This document shows, piece after piece, positions 8,637 to 16,020 of a stretch of DNA of 64,000 bases. The notes under the pieces are model-generated. The model was not told the origin of the DNA, made no database searches, and saw only the letters and a list, made by a program, of their open reading frames with translations. Both the position numbers and the translations under genes were made by a program. Source of the DNA: Mucisphaera sp965279675 (lineage in GTDB: Bacteria > Planctomycetota > Phycisphaerae > Phycisphaerales > Phycisphaeraceae); NCBI RefSeq assembly GCF_965279675.1, contig NZ_CBDIIJ010000002.1, positions 2,170,001-2,234,000 of the forward strand, in the 5' to 3' direction. The first letter of the stretch is position 1. Every line of letters starts with the position of its first letter.

Positions 8637-9047
8637 ATGGTGATGTCGGATAGCGATCGCGAGACGGGCACGGTGCTGGACGTGAAGATGAATGATCAGG
8701 GGCTGGTGCCAGCGATTGTTCAGGATTACGAGACGGGGGAGGTGCTGATGATGGCGTGGATGAATGAGGCGGCGCTTAAGGCAACGCTAGAGAACAAGAA
8801 GGCGACGTTCTATTCGCGGTCGCGTGACAAGATGTGGGTGAAGGGCGAGTCTTCGGGGCATGTGCAGGAGGTGGTGGAGGCGCGGGTCGATTGCGATCAG
8901 GACACGGTGCTGCTTCGGTGTCGGTCGCAAGGGCCGGCGTGTCACGTGGGGTATCGGAGCTGCTTCTACCGGTCGGTCGAGGGTTCTGAGGGGTTGAAGA
9001 CGGTGGAGGAGCGGGTTTTCGATCCGAAGAGCGTTTACGGAAAGTGA
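8637..9047 (+). CDS. hisI: Phosphoribosyl-AMP cyclohydrolase
   Basis: This enzyme catalyses the third step of histidine synthesis, opening the purine ring of PR-AMP. The 136-residue monofunctional form has the hallmark segments: VLMMAWMNEAALKATLENKKATFYSRSRDKMWVKGESSGH and the metal/zinc-binding VDCDQDTVLLRCRSQGPACH. There is no fused HisE pyrophosphatase domain, and no other his gene is nearby. The start could be the ATG at 8637 or the one at 8643. A CGGCTATGGT box lies about 42 nt upstream. It is followed after 8 bp by the M24 peptidase gene. Confidence 0.95.
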   Translation: MVMSDSDRETGTVLDVKMNDQGLVPAIVQDYETGEVLMMAWMNEAALKATLENKKATFYSRSRDKMWVKGESSGHVQEVVEARVDCDQDTVLLRCRSQGPACHVGYRSCFYRSVEGSEGLKTVEERVFDPKSVYGK

Positions 9048-9055
9048 GCTGACGG

Positions 9056-10165
9056 ATGGCTGCAAGGAAGCAGGGCGTCGATCTGTTCAAGCCGAGGGTG
9101 GCGGCGCTTCGGCGGCGGTTGAAGGCGAAGCAGCTGGATGCGTTGCTGCTGACGCGTGCGGTGGATGTGCGTTATCTGACGGGGTTTTGCGGGGAGGACT
9201 CGTGGGTACTGGTGCCGATGAGCCGTGGCAGGGTGGTGGTGATTTCGGACAAGCGGTTTGAGGAGGAGATCGCGGAGACGGCGCCGGGTGTGACGGCGGT
9301 GATGCGGGAGGGAGCGATCGGGCCGGCGGCGGGTGGCGTGATCGCGAAGCGTGGGTTTGAGCGGGTGGGTTTTGATGCGGCGGAGCTGACGGTGGCGGAG
9401 AAGGCGTCGCTGGCCAAGGCTTGCAGGCCGGCGAAGCTGGTGTCGGTGCCGGTTGACATGACGGGGCAGCGGTCGGTCAAGGATGAGCATGAGCTCAAGA
9501 TGATTCGGCGGGCGGTTGCGATTCAGCAGAAGGCGTTTGTGGACACGGTGGGCTGGATGTCGGCGGGGATGACCGAGGTGGAGGTGGCTGCTTACCTGGA
9601 GTACCGGATTCGTGCGCATGGTGGGGAGGGTGTGAGCTTTCCGACGATTGTGGCGGCGGGGGAGCGGTCGAGTTTGCCGCATGCGATGCCGACGTCGAAG
9701 AAGCTGAAGCGGAACGGGGTGGTGTTGTTTGACTGGGGGGCGAAGTATGGCGGGTATTGTTCGGACATGACGAGGGTGGTGTCGCTGGGGCGGATGCCGA
9801 AGCAGATGGCGGAGGTTTATGAGGTGGTGTTGCAGGCGCAGCTGGCGGGGATTGCGGCGATCGCTCCGGGCGTGCGGCTGAGCGATGTGGATGGGGCGTC
9901 GCGGGCGGTGATTGAGAAGGCGGGGTATGGGGATCGGTTTATTCACAGCCTTGGTCATGGGATTGGCCTGGAGATTCATGAGGAACCGCGTTTGTGGGGC
10001 AAGGCGAAGGGGGTTCTGGAGCCGGGGCAGGTGGTGACGGTGGAGCCTGGGGTGTATCTGCCGGGCGTGGGTGGGGTTCGGATTGAGGATGATGTGCTGG
10101 TGACCGGAAGAGGTCACGAGGTGTTGTGCGACTTGCCCAAAGACCTGGCATCCGCGAGTCTGTAG
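9056..10165 (+). CDS. Xaa-Pro aminopeptidase family protein (M24B)
   Basis: This is a cytoplasmic dimetal peptidase of the Xaa-Pro aminopeptidase/prolidase group, removing residues next to proline. The 369 residues comprise an N-terminal creatinase-like domain (about 10-130) and a pita-bread catalytic domain. The ligand set is visible: DWGAKYGGYCSDMTR (two Asp), the HSLGHGIGLEIHEEP His, and the two Glu in VTVEPGVYLPGVGGVRIEDD. The gene lies 8 bp after hisI and 58 bp before accB. In several bacteria a peptidase of this type sits next to efp and accBC; here efp is not between them. Confidence 0.92.
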   Translation: MAARKQGVDLFKPRVAALRRRLKAKQLDALLLTRAVDVRYLTGFCGEDSWVLVPMSRGRVVVISDKRFEEEIAETAPGVTAVMREGAIGPAAGGVIAKRGFERVGFDAAELTVAEKASLAKACRPAKLVSVPVDMTGQRSVKDEHELKMIRRAVAIQQKAFVDTVGWMSAGMTEVEVAAYLEYRIRAHGGEGVSFPTIVAAGERSSLPHAMPTSKKLKRNGVVLFDWGAKYGGYCSDMTRVVSLGRMPKQMAEVYEVVLQAQLAGIAAIAPGVRLSDVDGASRAVIEKAGYGDRFIHSLGHGIGLEIHEEPRLWGKAKGVLEPGQVVTVEPGVYLPGVGGVRIEDDVLVTGRGHEVLCDLPKDLASASL

Positions 10166-10223
10166 GGTCTTAATTTCGTGTATCAGGCTGGACGGTGGGG
10201 CTGGCCGCTGGAACTTAATCAAC

Positions 10224-10703
10224 ATGACTGATCTGAAAACGCTGAAACAGCTCATCAAGATGATGGTCGACAACGACCTGACCGAGGTCGATCTCGAGGG
10301 TGAGGATGGCAAGGTGAAACTCAAGCGTGGGGCGGGTGAAGGGGCTGCTCCGGCGATGGTGTATGCCCCGCCGGCTGCTCCGGCGTCCCCTGCGGCTCCG
10401 GCTGCTGCAGCGGCTCCCGCGGCTGCGTCGGGTGGTGATGCTCCGGCGACGGAAGAGGCGGGCCTGATTACGGTCAAGAGTCCGATGGTGGGGACGTACT
10501 ACGCTTCGTCGAGTCCGGATGCGGCGCCTTATGTGCAGGTGGGCGACAAGGTGACGGCGGACTCGGTGGTCTGCCTGATCGAGGCGATGAAGGTGTTCAA
10601 CGAGATCAAGGCCGAGGCGAGCGGGACGGTCGCTGAGGTGCTGGTGAACAACGGCGACACGGTGGAGTTTGGCCAGCCGCTGGTGAAGATCCGTCCGGCT
10701 TAG
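10224..10703 (+). CDS. accB: Biotin carboxyl carrier protein of acetyl-CoA carboxylase
   Basis: This small protein carries the biotin of acetyl-CoA carboxylase between the carboxylase and transferase subunits. Its 159 residues comprise an N-terminal helical segment (TLKQLIKMMVDNDLTEVDLEGEDGKVKLKR), an Ala/Pro-rich flexible linker (about 38-75), and a C-terminal biotinyl domain with VKSPMVGTYY and the biotinylation site CLIEAMKVFNE (Lys of EAMK). The accC gene follows after 98 bp. No accA or accD is in the window. Confidence 0.96.
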   Translation: MTDLKTLKQLIKMMVDNDLTEVDLEGEDGKVKLKRGAGEGAAPAMVYAPPAAPASPAAPAAAAAPAAASGGDAPATEEAGLITVKSPMVGTYYASSSPDAAPYVQVGDKVTADSVVCLIEAMKVFNEIKAEASGTVAEVLVNNGDTVEFGQPLVKIRPA

Positions 10704-10801
10704 GTCGGTTGTGCGGGCGGGTGTGTGTTGTTTGATCCAGACTGATCCTTGTCGCTTGGGCCTTTTGATGGGTCGTGCGGCGATTTGCTGAGAGTGCCTG
10801 C

Positions 10802-12145
10802 ATGTTTTCGAGGATTCTGATTGCGAACCGGGGTGAGATCGCGCTACGGATTATCCGGGCTGCCCGCGAGTTGGGTGTGGAGACGGTGGCGGTCTATTCG
10901 GAAGTAGATCGTGACTCGATGCACGTGAAGCTGGCGGATCACTCGGTTTGTATTGGTCCGGCGGCGGCGGGTGAGTCGTATTTGAATATCCCGAGGATCA
11001 TTGCGGCGGCGGAGGTGATGAACGTTGACGCGATTCATCCGGGGTATGGGTTTCTGGCGGAGAACTCGCACTTTGCAGAGGTGTGTCGGAGCTGCAACAT
11101 CGAGTTTATTGGCCCGCCGGTGGATGCGATGCAGACGCTTGGCGACAAGGTGAAGTGCAAGCAGCTGGCGATCAAGAACAAGGTGCCGACGTCGCCTGGC
11201 TCGAAGGGGAAGATCGAGGATGAGGCGACGGCGCTGAAGGTGGCCAAGGAGATTGGCTACCCGGTCATGATCAAGGCGGCGGCGGGCGGTGGCGGCCGGG
11301 GGATGCGGGTGGCGAATAACGATATTTCGTTGCAGAGTGGGCTGAAGGCGGCGCGGGCCGAGGCAGAGGCTGCGTTTGGGGATGGGACGGTGTACATCGA
11401 GAAGTTCATCGATCGGGCGCGGCACGTTGAGGTGCAGGTGATCGGGGACACGCATGGGAATGTGGTGCACCTGTGGGAGCGCGACTGCACGATGCAGCGG
11501 CGGAAGCAGAAGCTGATCGAGGAGGCGCCGTGTCCGGTGCTGGATCGGCCGGCGGCGGACAAGCTGTGCAAGGCGGCGGCCCGGCTGGTGGCGGCGGCGG
11601 GTTATTACTCGGCGGCGACGGTTGAGTTTCTCATGGACTCGAAGGGCGAGTTCTATCTGATGGAGGTGAACACGCGGGTGCAGGTGGAGCATCCGGTGAC
11701 GGAGATGATCACCGGGATCGATATCGTGAAGACGCAGATCCGGGTGGCGGCGGGTGAGAAGCTGGGGTTCAACCAGAAGGACGTGAAGGTGAACGGGCAC
11801 GCGATCGAGGCGCGGATCAATGCGGAGGATCCGGATCGCGGGTTTGCGCCGTGTGCCGGGCCGATCGATGAGCTGTTTCTGCCGGGCGGGCCTGGGGTGC
11901 GGGTGGATACGCACGTGCAGGCTGGGTATCGGGTCCCGCCTAATTACGATTCGATGATCGCGAAGTTGATTGTGCACGCGGAGGATCGGTCGGCGGCGAT
12001 CACGCGGCTAAGCCGGGCGTTGGTGGAGTTTCAGGTGTCGCCTATTGCGACGACGGTGGGGCTGCACAGCCGGCTGATGAAGAACGGGAACTTCCGGAAG
12101 TCGGATGTGGACATCAACTTTGTGGAGCGGTTGCTGGGGATGTAG
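10802..12145 (+). CDS. accC: Biotin carboxylase subunit of acetyl-CoA carboxylase
   Basis: It carboxylates the biotin on AccB using ATP and bicarbonate, the first step of fatty acid synthesis. The start MFSRILIANRGEIALRIIRAARELG is the canonical N-terminus. The ATG at 10802 gives 447 residues, the same length as typical AccC, so an upstream in-frame start at 10775 was not used. The ATP-grasp glycine-rich loop KAAAGGGGRGMR, the EKFIDRARHVEVQV and RDCTMQRRKQKLIEEAP segments, and the MEVNTRVQVEHPVTE active-site strand are intact. Confidence 0.97.
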   Translation: MFSRILIANRGEIALRIIRAARELGVETVAVYSEVDRDSMHVKLADHSVCIGPAAAGESYLNIPRIIAAAEVMNVDAIHPGYGFLAENSHFAEVCRSCNIEFIGPPVDAMQTLGDKVKCKQLAIKNKVPTSPGSKGKIEDEATALKVAKEIGYPVMIKAAAGGGGRGMRVANNDISLQSGLKAARAEAEAAFGDGTVYIEKFIDRARHVEVQVIGDTHGNVVHLWERDCTMQRRKQKLIEEAPCPVLDRPAADKLCKAAARLVAAAGYYSAATVEFLMDSKGEFYLMEVNTRVQVEHPVTEMITGIDIVKTQIRVAAGEKLGFNQKDVKVNGHAIEARINAEDPDRGFAPCAGPIDELFLPGGPGVRVDTHVQAGYRVPPNYDSMIAKLIVHAEDRSAAITRLSRALVEFQVSPIATTVGLHSRLMKNGNFRKSDVDINFVERLLGM

Positions 12146-12150
12146 GCGGG

Positions 12151-12156
12151 TATGCT
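12151..12156 (+). promoter_or_regulatory. Candidate -10 box before the lipoprotein hydrolase
   Basis: TATGCT is followed by six G residues and the ATG at 12163. The G run could equally serve as a Shine-Dalgarno element for readthrough from accC, so a promoter call is weak. Confidence 0.25.
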
Positions 12157-12162
12157 GGGGGG

Positions 12163-13026
12163 ATGGTTTTCCGGAACTTGCTTGTGGCGCTGCTGGTGGT
12201 GGGGGGGCTGTGTCTGAGTGGGTGTGGGATCGGGCGGATCGGGATTTATCCGGGGGTGGGTCGGGTGGTGGACTGGGCGGCGGTGCCAGCGGATGCGCGG
12301 GAGGTGTGGCTGGAGATTGAGGGGGGTGATCGGGTGCCGGGGTGGTTGTTGCTGGGTGAGGGGCGAACGGCGGAGACGCCGGGTGCGGCGGTGGTTTACA
12401 TGCATGGGAATGCGGAGGTGATCGGGGATTGTGTGGAGCGTGTGCGGCCTTACCGGGAGATGGGGGTGTCGGTGTTGCTGGTGGAGTATCGGGGGTTTGG
12501 GAGGGCGGGTGGGTCGCCCAGCCAGGCGGGGATCGGGGCGGATATGGATCGGTTTGTGGATTGGCTGGTTGAGCAGCCGGAGGTGGACCCGGCGCGGATG
12601 ATTTATCACGGGCGGTCGCTCGGGGGCGGGGTGGCGTTGGATCTGACGCTACGGAAGCCGCCAGCGGCGTTGGTGTTGTCGGCGACGTTCACGTCGATGC
12701 CGGACATGTTCGAGCGGATGGGGTGGCCGGGGTGGCTGGCGACGGATCGGTACGACAACCTGGCGGCGATCAGGCAGTACGACGGGCCGGTGCTGATTCT
12801 GCACGGGGATGCGGATGCGCTAATTCCGTTAGCGCAGGGGTATGCGCTGGCGGAGGCGGCGGAGCGGGGGTCGATCGTGGTGGTGCCGGGGGTGGGGCAT
12901 CACGGGATCGGGCGTGAGGCGGGCGGGGTGTTTTGGCGGGGGGTGGGAGCGTTTATACAGCTGATCGTTCTGAACCAATCACAGACGCATCCCGTCGAGA
13001 CGAGTAGTTCAAAGATTTTCTTGTGA
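12163..13026 (+). CDS. Lipoprotein alpha/beta hydrolase
   Basis: This is an exported serine hydrolase of the BAAT/YqkD-like group. The N-terminus is a lipoprotein signal with lipobox CLSGC (Cys21). Alpha/beta-hydrolase landmarks are the oxyanion turn VVYMHGNAEV, the nucleophile elbow YHGRSLGGG (Ser near residue 150), the acid loop LILHGDADALIP and the base VPGVGHHG. The substrate is unknown. The last 20 or so codons (after AFIQ) run into an AT-rich stretch and do not look like the rest of the protein, so the native C-terminus may have been replaced. The gene ends 18 bp inside the convergent AT-rich ORF. Confidence 0.85.
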   Translation: MVFRNLLVALLVVGGLCLSGCGIGRIGIYPGVGRVVDWAAVPADAREVWLEIEGGDRVPGWLLLGEGRTAETPGAAVVYMHGNAEVIGDCVERVRPYREMGVSVLLVEYRGFGRAGGSPSQAGIGADMDRFVDWLVEQPEVDPARMIYHGRSLGGGVALDLTLRKPPAALVLSATFTSMPDMFERMGWPGWLATDRYDNLAAIRQYDGPVLILHGDADALIPLAQGYALAEAAERGSIVVVPGVGHHGIGREAGGVFWRGVGAFIQLIVLNQSQTHPVETSSSKIFL

Positions 13027-13500
13027 ATTACTCTTATTAATATATAAAATATATACCAAGAAAATAAATAGATTTAATGCAGACAATGTAACTATGGGAA
13101 ATCGGCCACCATTTAGTATTTGATCCCATGCAATTATCAATACTGTTGAATTCCCGGAGAAAGCCATGATAATTAGAGGTGCAATCATGGGAGCGTTCTT
13201 TGATTTATCTGAGCCTAATTTAGTGGGAATTGCGAGTAATTCGTTATCTTCTTGCTTAAATCGTTCTGTAGGCTTGGCTAGATATGTATAAGAAGCTATT
13301 GATATCCAAGATACGATTAACGAGATGTTTATTACTATAATGGTCTTATTGTAATTTTCTAATAATCCACTGACGATAAAAAAATAGCTTGCTATCATTA
13401 GGGGTATTATTGCTGATAGGTAGCTGTCATGCATGGCATTTTGCCATGTTGACTTACTGCGGCCAGTGCTAGTATTAGGAAATTCGTTCTTCGAAAACAT
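13009..13500 (-). CDS. AT-rich orphan membrane protein
   Basis: I do not recognise this 163-residue protein. It has about four hydrophobic segments: SAIIPLMIASYFFIVSGLL, TIIVINISLIVSWISIASYTYL, MIAPLIIMAFSGNSTVLIIAW and IVTLSALNLFIFLVYILYI. A charged middle loop (KPTERFKQEDNELLAIPTKLGSDKSKN) separates pairs two and three. By hand count the 480 bases 13021-13500 are 34% G+C, against far higher values on both sides, and the codons are AT-ending. No ribosome site is obvious. The coding call rests on the uninterrupted frame, the membrane pattern and the ATG. Its origin is probably lateral transfer. A holin or immunity-type membrane protein is possible but unproven. Confidence 0.55.
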   Translation of the reverse strand: MFSKNEFPNTSTGRSKSTWQNAMHDSYLSAIIPLMIASYFFIVSGLLENYNKTIIVINISLIVSWISIASYTYLAKPTERFKQEDNELLAIPTKLGSDKSKNAPMIAPLIIMAFSGNSTVLIIAWDQILNGGRFPIVTLSALNLFIFLVYILYINKSNSQENL

Positions 13501-13559
13501 TATGGGCTATGTCATTTGCCATGATTGTGATATTTGATATCTGAAAGTGAGGGGCCATC

Positions 13560-14441
13560 TCATGTATTTGGGGTGAGGTAGCTGCCAGTGAATGATAGAA
13601 CAGCTTCCCCAGTCATCTTCGCACTGCCTGATTTCCATTCGATTTGGAGGGGGCCGCCGGGGAGTTTGGTGGTGACTTTGGTTTCGGTGAGGTTGAGGTG
13701 GATGGCGGCGACGGCGGCGGCGGTGGCGCCGGTGCCGCAGGCCTGGGTGGGGCCGGAGCCGCGTTCCCAGTGGATGACTTTGAGGGTGTGGCGGTCGAGG
13801 ACCTGGGCCCAGTGGATGTTGGCTCGGGCGGGGAAGGCGGGGTGGTGTTCGAGTTGGGGGCCGAGTCGGCGGAGGTCGATGGCGGTGAGGTCGTCGGTGA
13901 AGATAACGGCGTGGGGGTTGCCGGTGTTGACGGCGACGAAGGTGATGGGCTCGCCGTCGAGGTCGAGGGTCCAGGTAGCGGGGTGGTCGGTGGGCTGGGC
14001 GTGGTCGAGGTTGAGGGGGACGGCTTCGGCCTCGAAGCGGGGCGGTCCCATGTCGACGGTGGCGGTGCTTAGTTGGCCGTGGGTGTCGGTCGTGTAGTCG
14101 ACGGTGAGGACGCCGTTGCCGGTCTCGATGAGGAGGGGTTTGGCGCGGGCGATCTTCTGGTCGTGGACGAGTTTGGCGAGGCAGCGGAGGCCGTTGCCGC
14201 ACATGTCGCCTTCGGAGCCGTCGACGTTGAACATGCGCATGCGGGCGTGGGCCTGGGGGGCGGCGGGTGTGGGCGGGACGGCGAGGATGAGGCCGTCGGA
14301 GCCGATGCCGCGGTGGCGGTCGGAGAGGTTCCGGGCGAGCTGGTGGAGGTCGAGGTCGTCGGGAAGGGGGTGGGCGATGGCGTTGATGTAGACGTAGTCG
14401 TTGCCTAGGCCGTGCATCTTGGTGAAGGGGAGGGTGGGCAT
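13560..14441 (-). CDS. dapF: Diaminopimelate epimerase
   Basis: It interconverts LL- and meso-diaminopimelate for lysine and peptidoglycan synthesis. The 293-residue protein starts with the typical FTKMHGLGNDYVYI. The two catalytic cysteines are present: Cys81 in GDMCGNGLRC and Cys235 in QACGTGATA. Length and domain symmetry are normal. The gene stands alone between the AT-rich insert and a palindrome-bearing spacer; no other dap gene is adjacent. Meso-DAP synthesis is of interest because planctomycetes were long thought to lack peptidoglycan. Confidence 0.96.
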   Translation of the reverse strand: MPTLPFTKMHGLGNDYVYINAIAHPLPDDLDLHQLARNLSDRHRGIGSDGLILAVPPTPAAPQAHARMRMFNVDGSEGDMCGNGLRCLAKLVHDQKIARAKPLLIETGNGVLTVDYTTDTHGQLSTATVDMGPPRFEAEAVPLNLDHAQPTDHPATWTLDLDGEPITFVAVNTGNPHAVIFTDDLTAIDLRRLGPQLEHHPAFPARANIHWAQVLDRHTLKVIHWERGSGPTQACGTGATAAAVAAIHLNLTETKVTTKLPGGPLQIEWKSGSAKMTGEAVLSFTGSYLTPNT

Positions 14442-14523
14442 GGGGGTGTTTTAGCTTGTTGTGGGATTGGAGGTTCTGGGCATGTCCTTGAGGGGGTTGG
14501 TACTCGATTTTGGATGCTTGGTT

Positions 14524-14548
14524 CTGTGGGCACGCAACGTGCCCACAG
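14524..14548. repeat. Perfect 11-bp palindrome with CAA loop
   Basis: CTGTGGGCACG and its exact complement CGTGCCCACAG flank a CAA loop. It lies in the 154-bp spacer between dapF and the M48 peptidase gene. There is no T-run, so a simple intrinsic terminator is doubtful. The form resembles dispersed REP-like elements, but only one copy was seen in this window. Confidence 0.6.
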
Positions 14549-14595
14549 CCACCCTTGGTCTTTGGTGATCGGGGCCAGAATCCCTTGAGAAAGGT

Positions 14596-15999
14596 CTACC
14601 AGAGGTCGAAGGCGAACCAGGTGGCGGTGGTGATGGCGGCGGTGAGGAGGATGAGGAGGCGGAGGGTTTGGACGCGTTGGTCGATGGGGAAGCGGTTGAG
14701 GGGGGTGTGGATGAGGGAGCGGAGGTGGTCCTGGCGTTCGCGGATGGAGCCGTGTCGCCACATGAATCGGGTGGTGCTCATGTTGTTGAGTTCGGCGACG
14801 GCGTTGAGGGCGGCGTTCATGTCGTTGGCGGCCTGCTCGGAGGCGGTGTTGGCTTGCGGGTCGTTGTGGAGGGAGAGGGCGCGGACGGCGGCGGCGTCGG
14901 CCTGGCGTTCGAAGCGGCGGGATAGGTAGCCCATGGCGAGGAGCCAGGGGATGGCGACGGCGGCGGTGGCGAGGGAGAGGGTGACGACGGCGGTGGTTTC
15001 GTCGGTCTGGCCGTAGGCGGCGGCGGTGAGGAGGTCGGCCCAGGGTGAGAGTCGGAGGGCGGTTTCGCCGGCCCAGGCGACGGCGAGGGTGCCGAGTCCG
15101 AGCCAGAGGGCGTGTCGCTGGCGGACGTGGGCGACTTCGTGGGCGAGGACGCCGAGGATCTGGGGTTTGGGGAGGTGGTCGAGGAGGGTGTCGGTGATGA
15201 GGACGTAGCGGAAGGGCCAGAGGATGCCGAGGACGGCGGCGTTGGCGAGTCGTCCTTCGGTGATCCAGAGGCGGAAGTGTCCGGGTCGGACGCGCTGGGT
15301 TTGGCAAAGGCCGGTGAGATCGTCGCGGAGTTCGCCGGGTGGGACGGAGCGGGTGCGCCAGCTGGCGATGATGAGGGGGGCGCTGAGGGCAAGGATGGCG
15401 ATGAGGCCGGCGAAGAGGAGGAGGCCTTTGTTGGTGGTGGTTGTGTCGATGAGGTTGAGGGTTTCGAGCCATGCGACGATGAGGAGCATCGGCATGAGGA
15501 CGGGGGCGAGCTGGTGCCGGGTCTGATCGAGGACGTAGGTGGCGAGGGTGGTGGGGGGGTAGACGGGTTTGCCTTCCATCATGCGGCGCATGGTTCCGGC
15601 TTCGCGGGCCCAGCGGTCGATGGGGAAGTAGGGGACCCAGCGCCAGGTCAGGAGGAGGAAGGTGGGGAGGAGGGTGATGAGTTCGTCGAGGAGGATGGGG
15701 TCGCCGAGGGTGCTGCGGACCGAGGCGAGGGTGCCGAGGTAGAGGTCGAGGGCGAAGAGGATGAGGGCGAGGGGGCCGTAGTTGTCGGCGAAGCGGTAGA
15801 GGGTGGGTAGTTTTCGGTGGGCGGTGCTTGAGGACCAGCTGCGTGAGACGCGGAGGCAGGTCATCGACCAGGCGAGGGCGAGGACGGCTTTGGCGAGGAG
15901 GCTGAGGGCCCAGTCGGTGGCGTCGGCGGGAGGTGTATCGAGGGCGAGGCTGTCGTAGCCCAGCAGCAGGGCGAAGAGTGCCATGGCGTAGATGGGCAT
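14596..15999 (-). CDS. M48 family membrane metallopeptidase
   Basis: This is a membrane-embedded zinc peptidase related to HtpX/Ste24, presumably working in membrane protein quality control. The 467-residue chain has N-terminal helices (1-20, 34-50, 75-95, 105-120, 165-215). The zinc motif HEVAH is at residues 287-291, after LLDHLPKPQILGVLA. Further helices and a second ligand region (SRRFERQADAAAVRAL, the usual E..AD motif) follow. The spacer to the upstream larC-like gene is only 21 bp, suggesting co-transcription. The function of the pair together is unknown. Confidence 0.88.
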   Translation of the reverse strand: MPIYAMALFALLLGYDSLALDTPPADATDWALSLLAKAVLALAWSMTCLRVSRSWSSSTAHRKLPTLYRFADNYGPLALILFALDLYLGTLASVRSTLGDPILLDELITLLPTFLLLTWRWVPYFPIDRWAREAGTMRRMMEGKPVYPPTTLATYVLDQTRHQLAPVLMPMLLIVAWLETLNLIDTTTTNKGLLLFAGLIAILALSAPLIIASWRTRSVPPGELRDDLTGLCQTQRVRPGHFRLWITEGRLANAAVLGILWPFRYVLITDTLLDHLPKPQILGVLAHEVAHVRQRHALWLGLGTLAVAWAGETALRLSPWADLLTAAAYGQTDETTAVVTLSLATAAVAIPWLLAMGYLSRRFERQADAAAVRALSLHNDPQANTASEQAANDMNAALNAVAELNNMSTTRFMWRHGSIRERQDHLRSLIHTPLNRFPIDQRVQTLRLLILLTAAITTATWFAFDLW

Positions 16000-16020
16000 G
16001 GTTGGATCGCTCTGTTTGGG

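Noticed and set aside
9035..10477. 480-residue Arg/Pro/His-rich frame opposite the M24 peptidase and accB
   Set aside because: It is antisense to well-supported genes and has the biased composition expected of a shadow frame.
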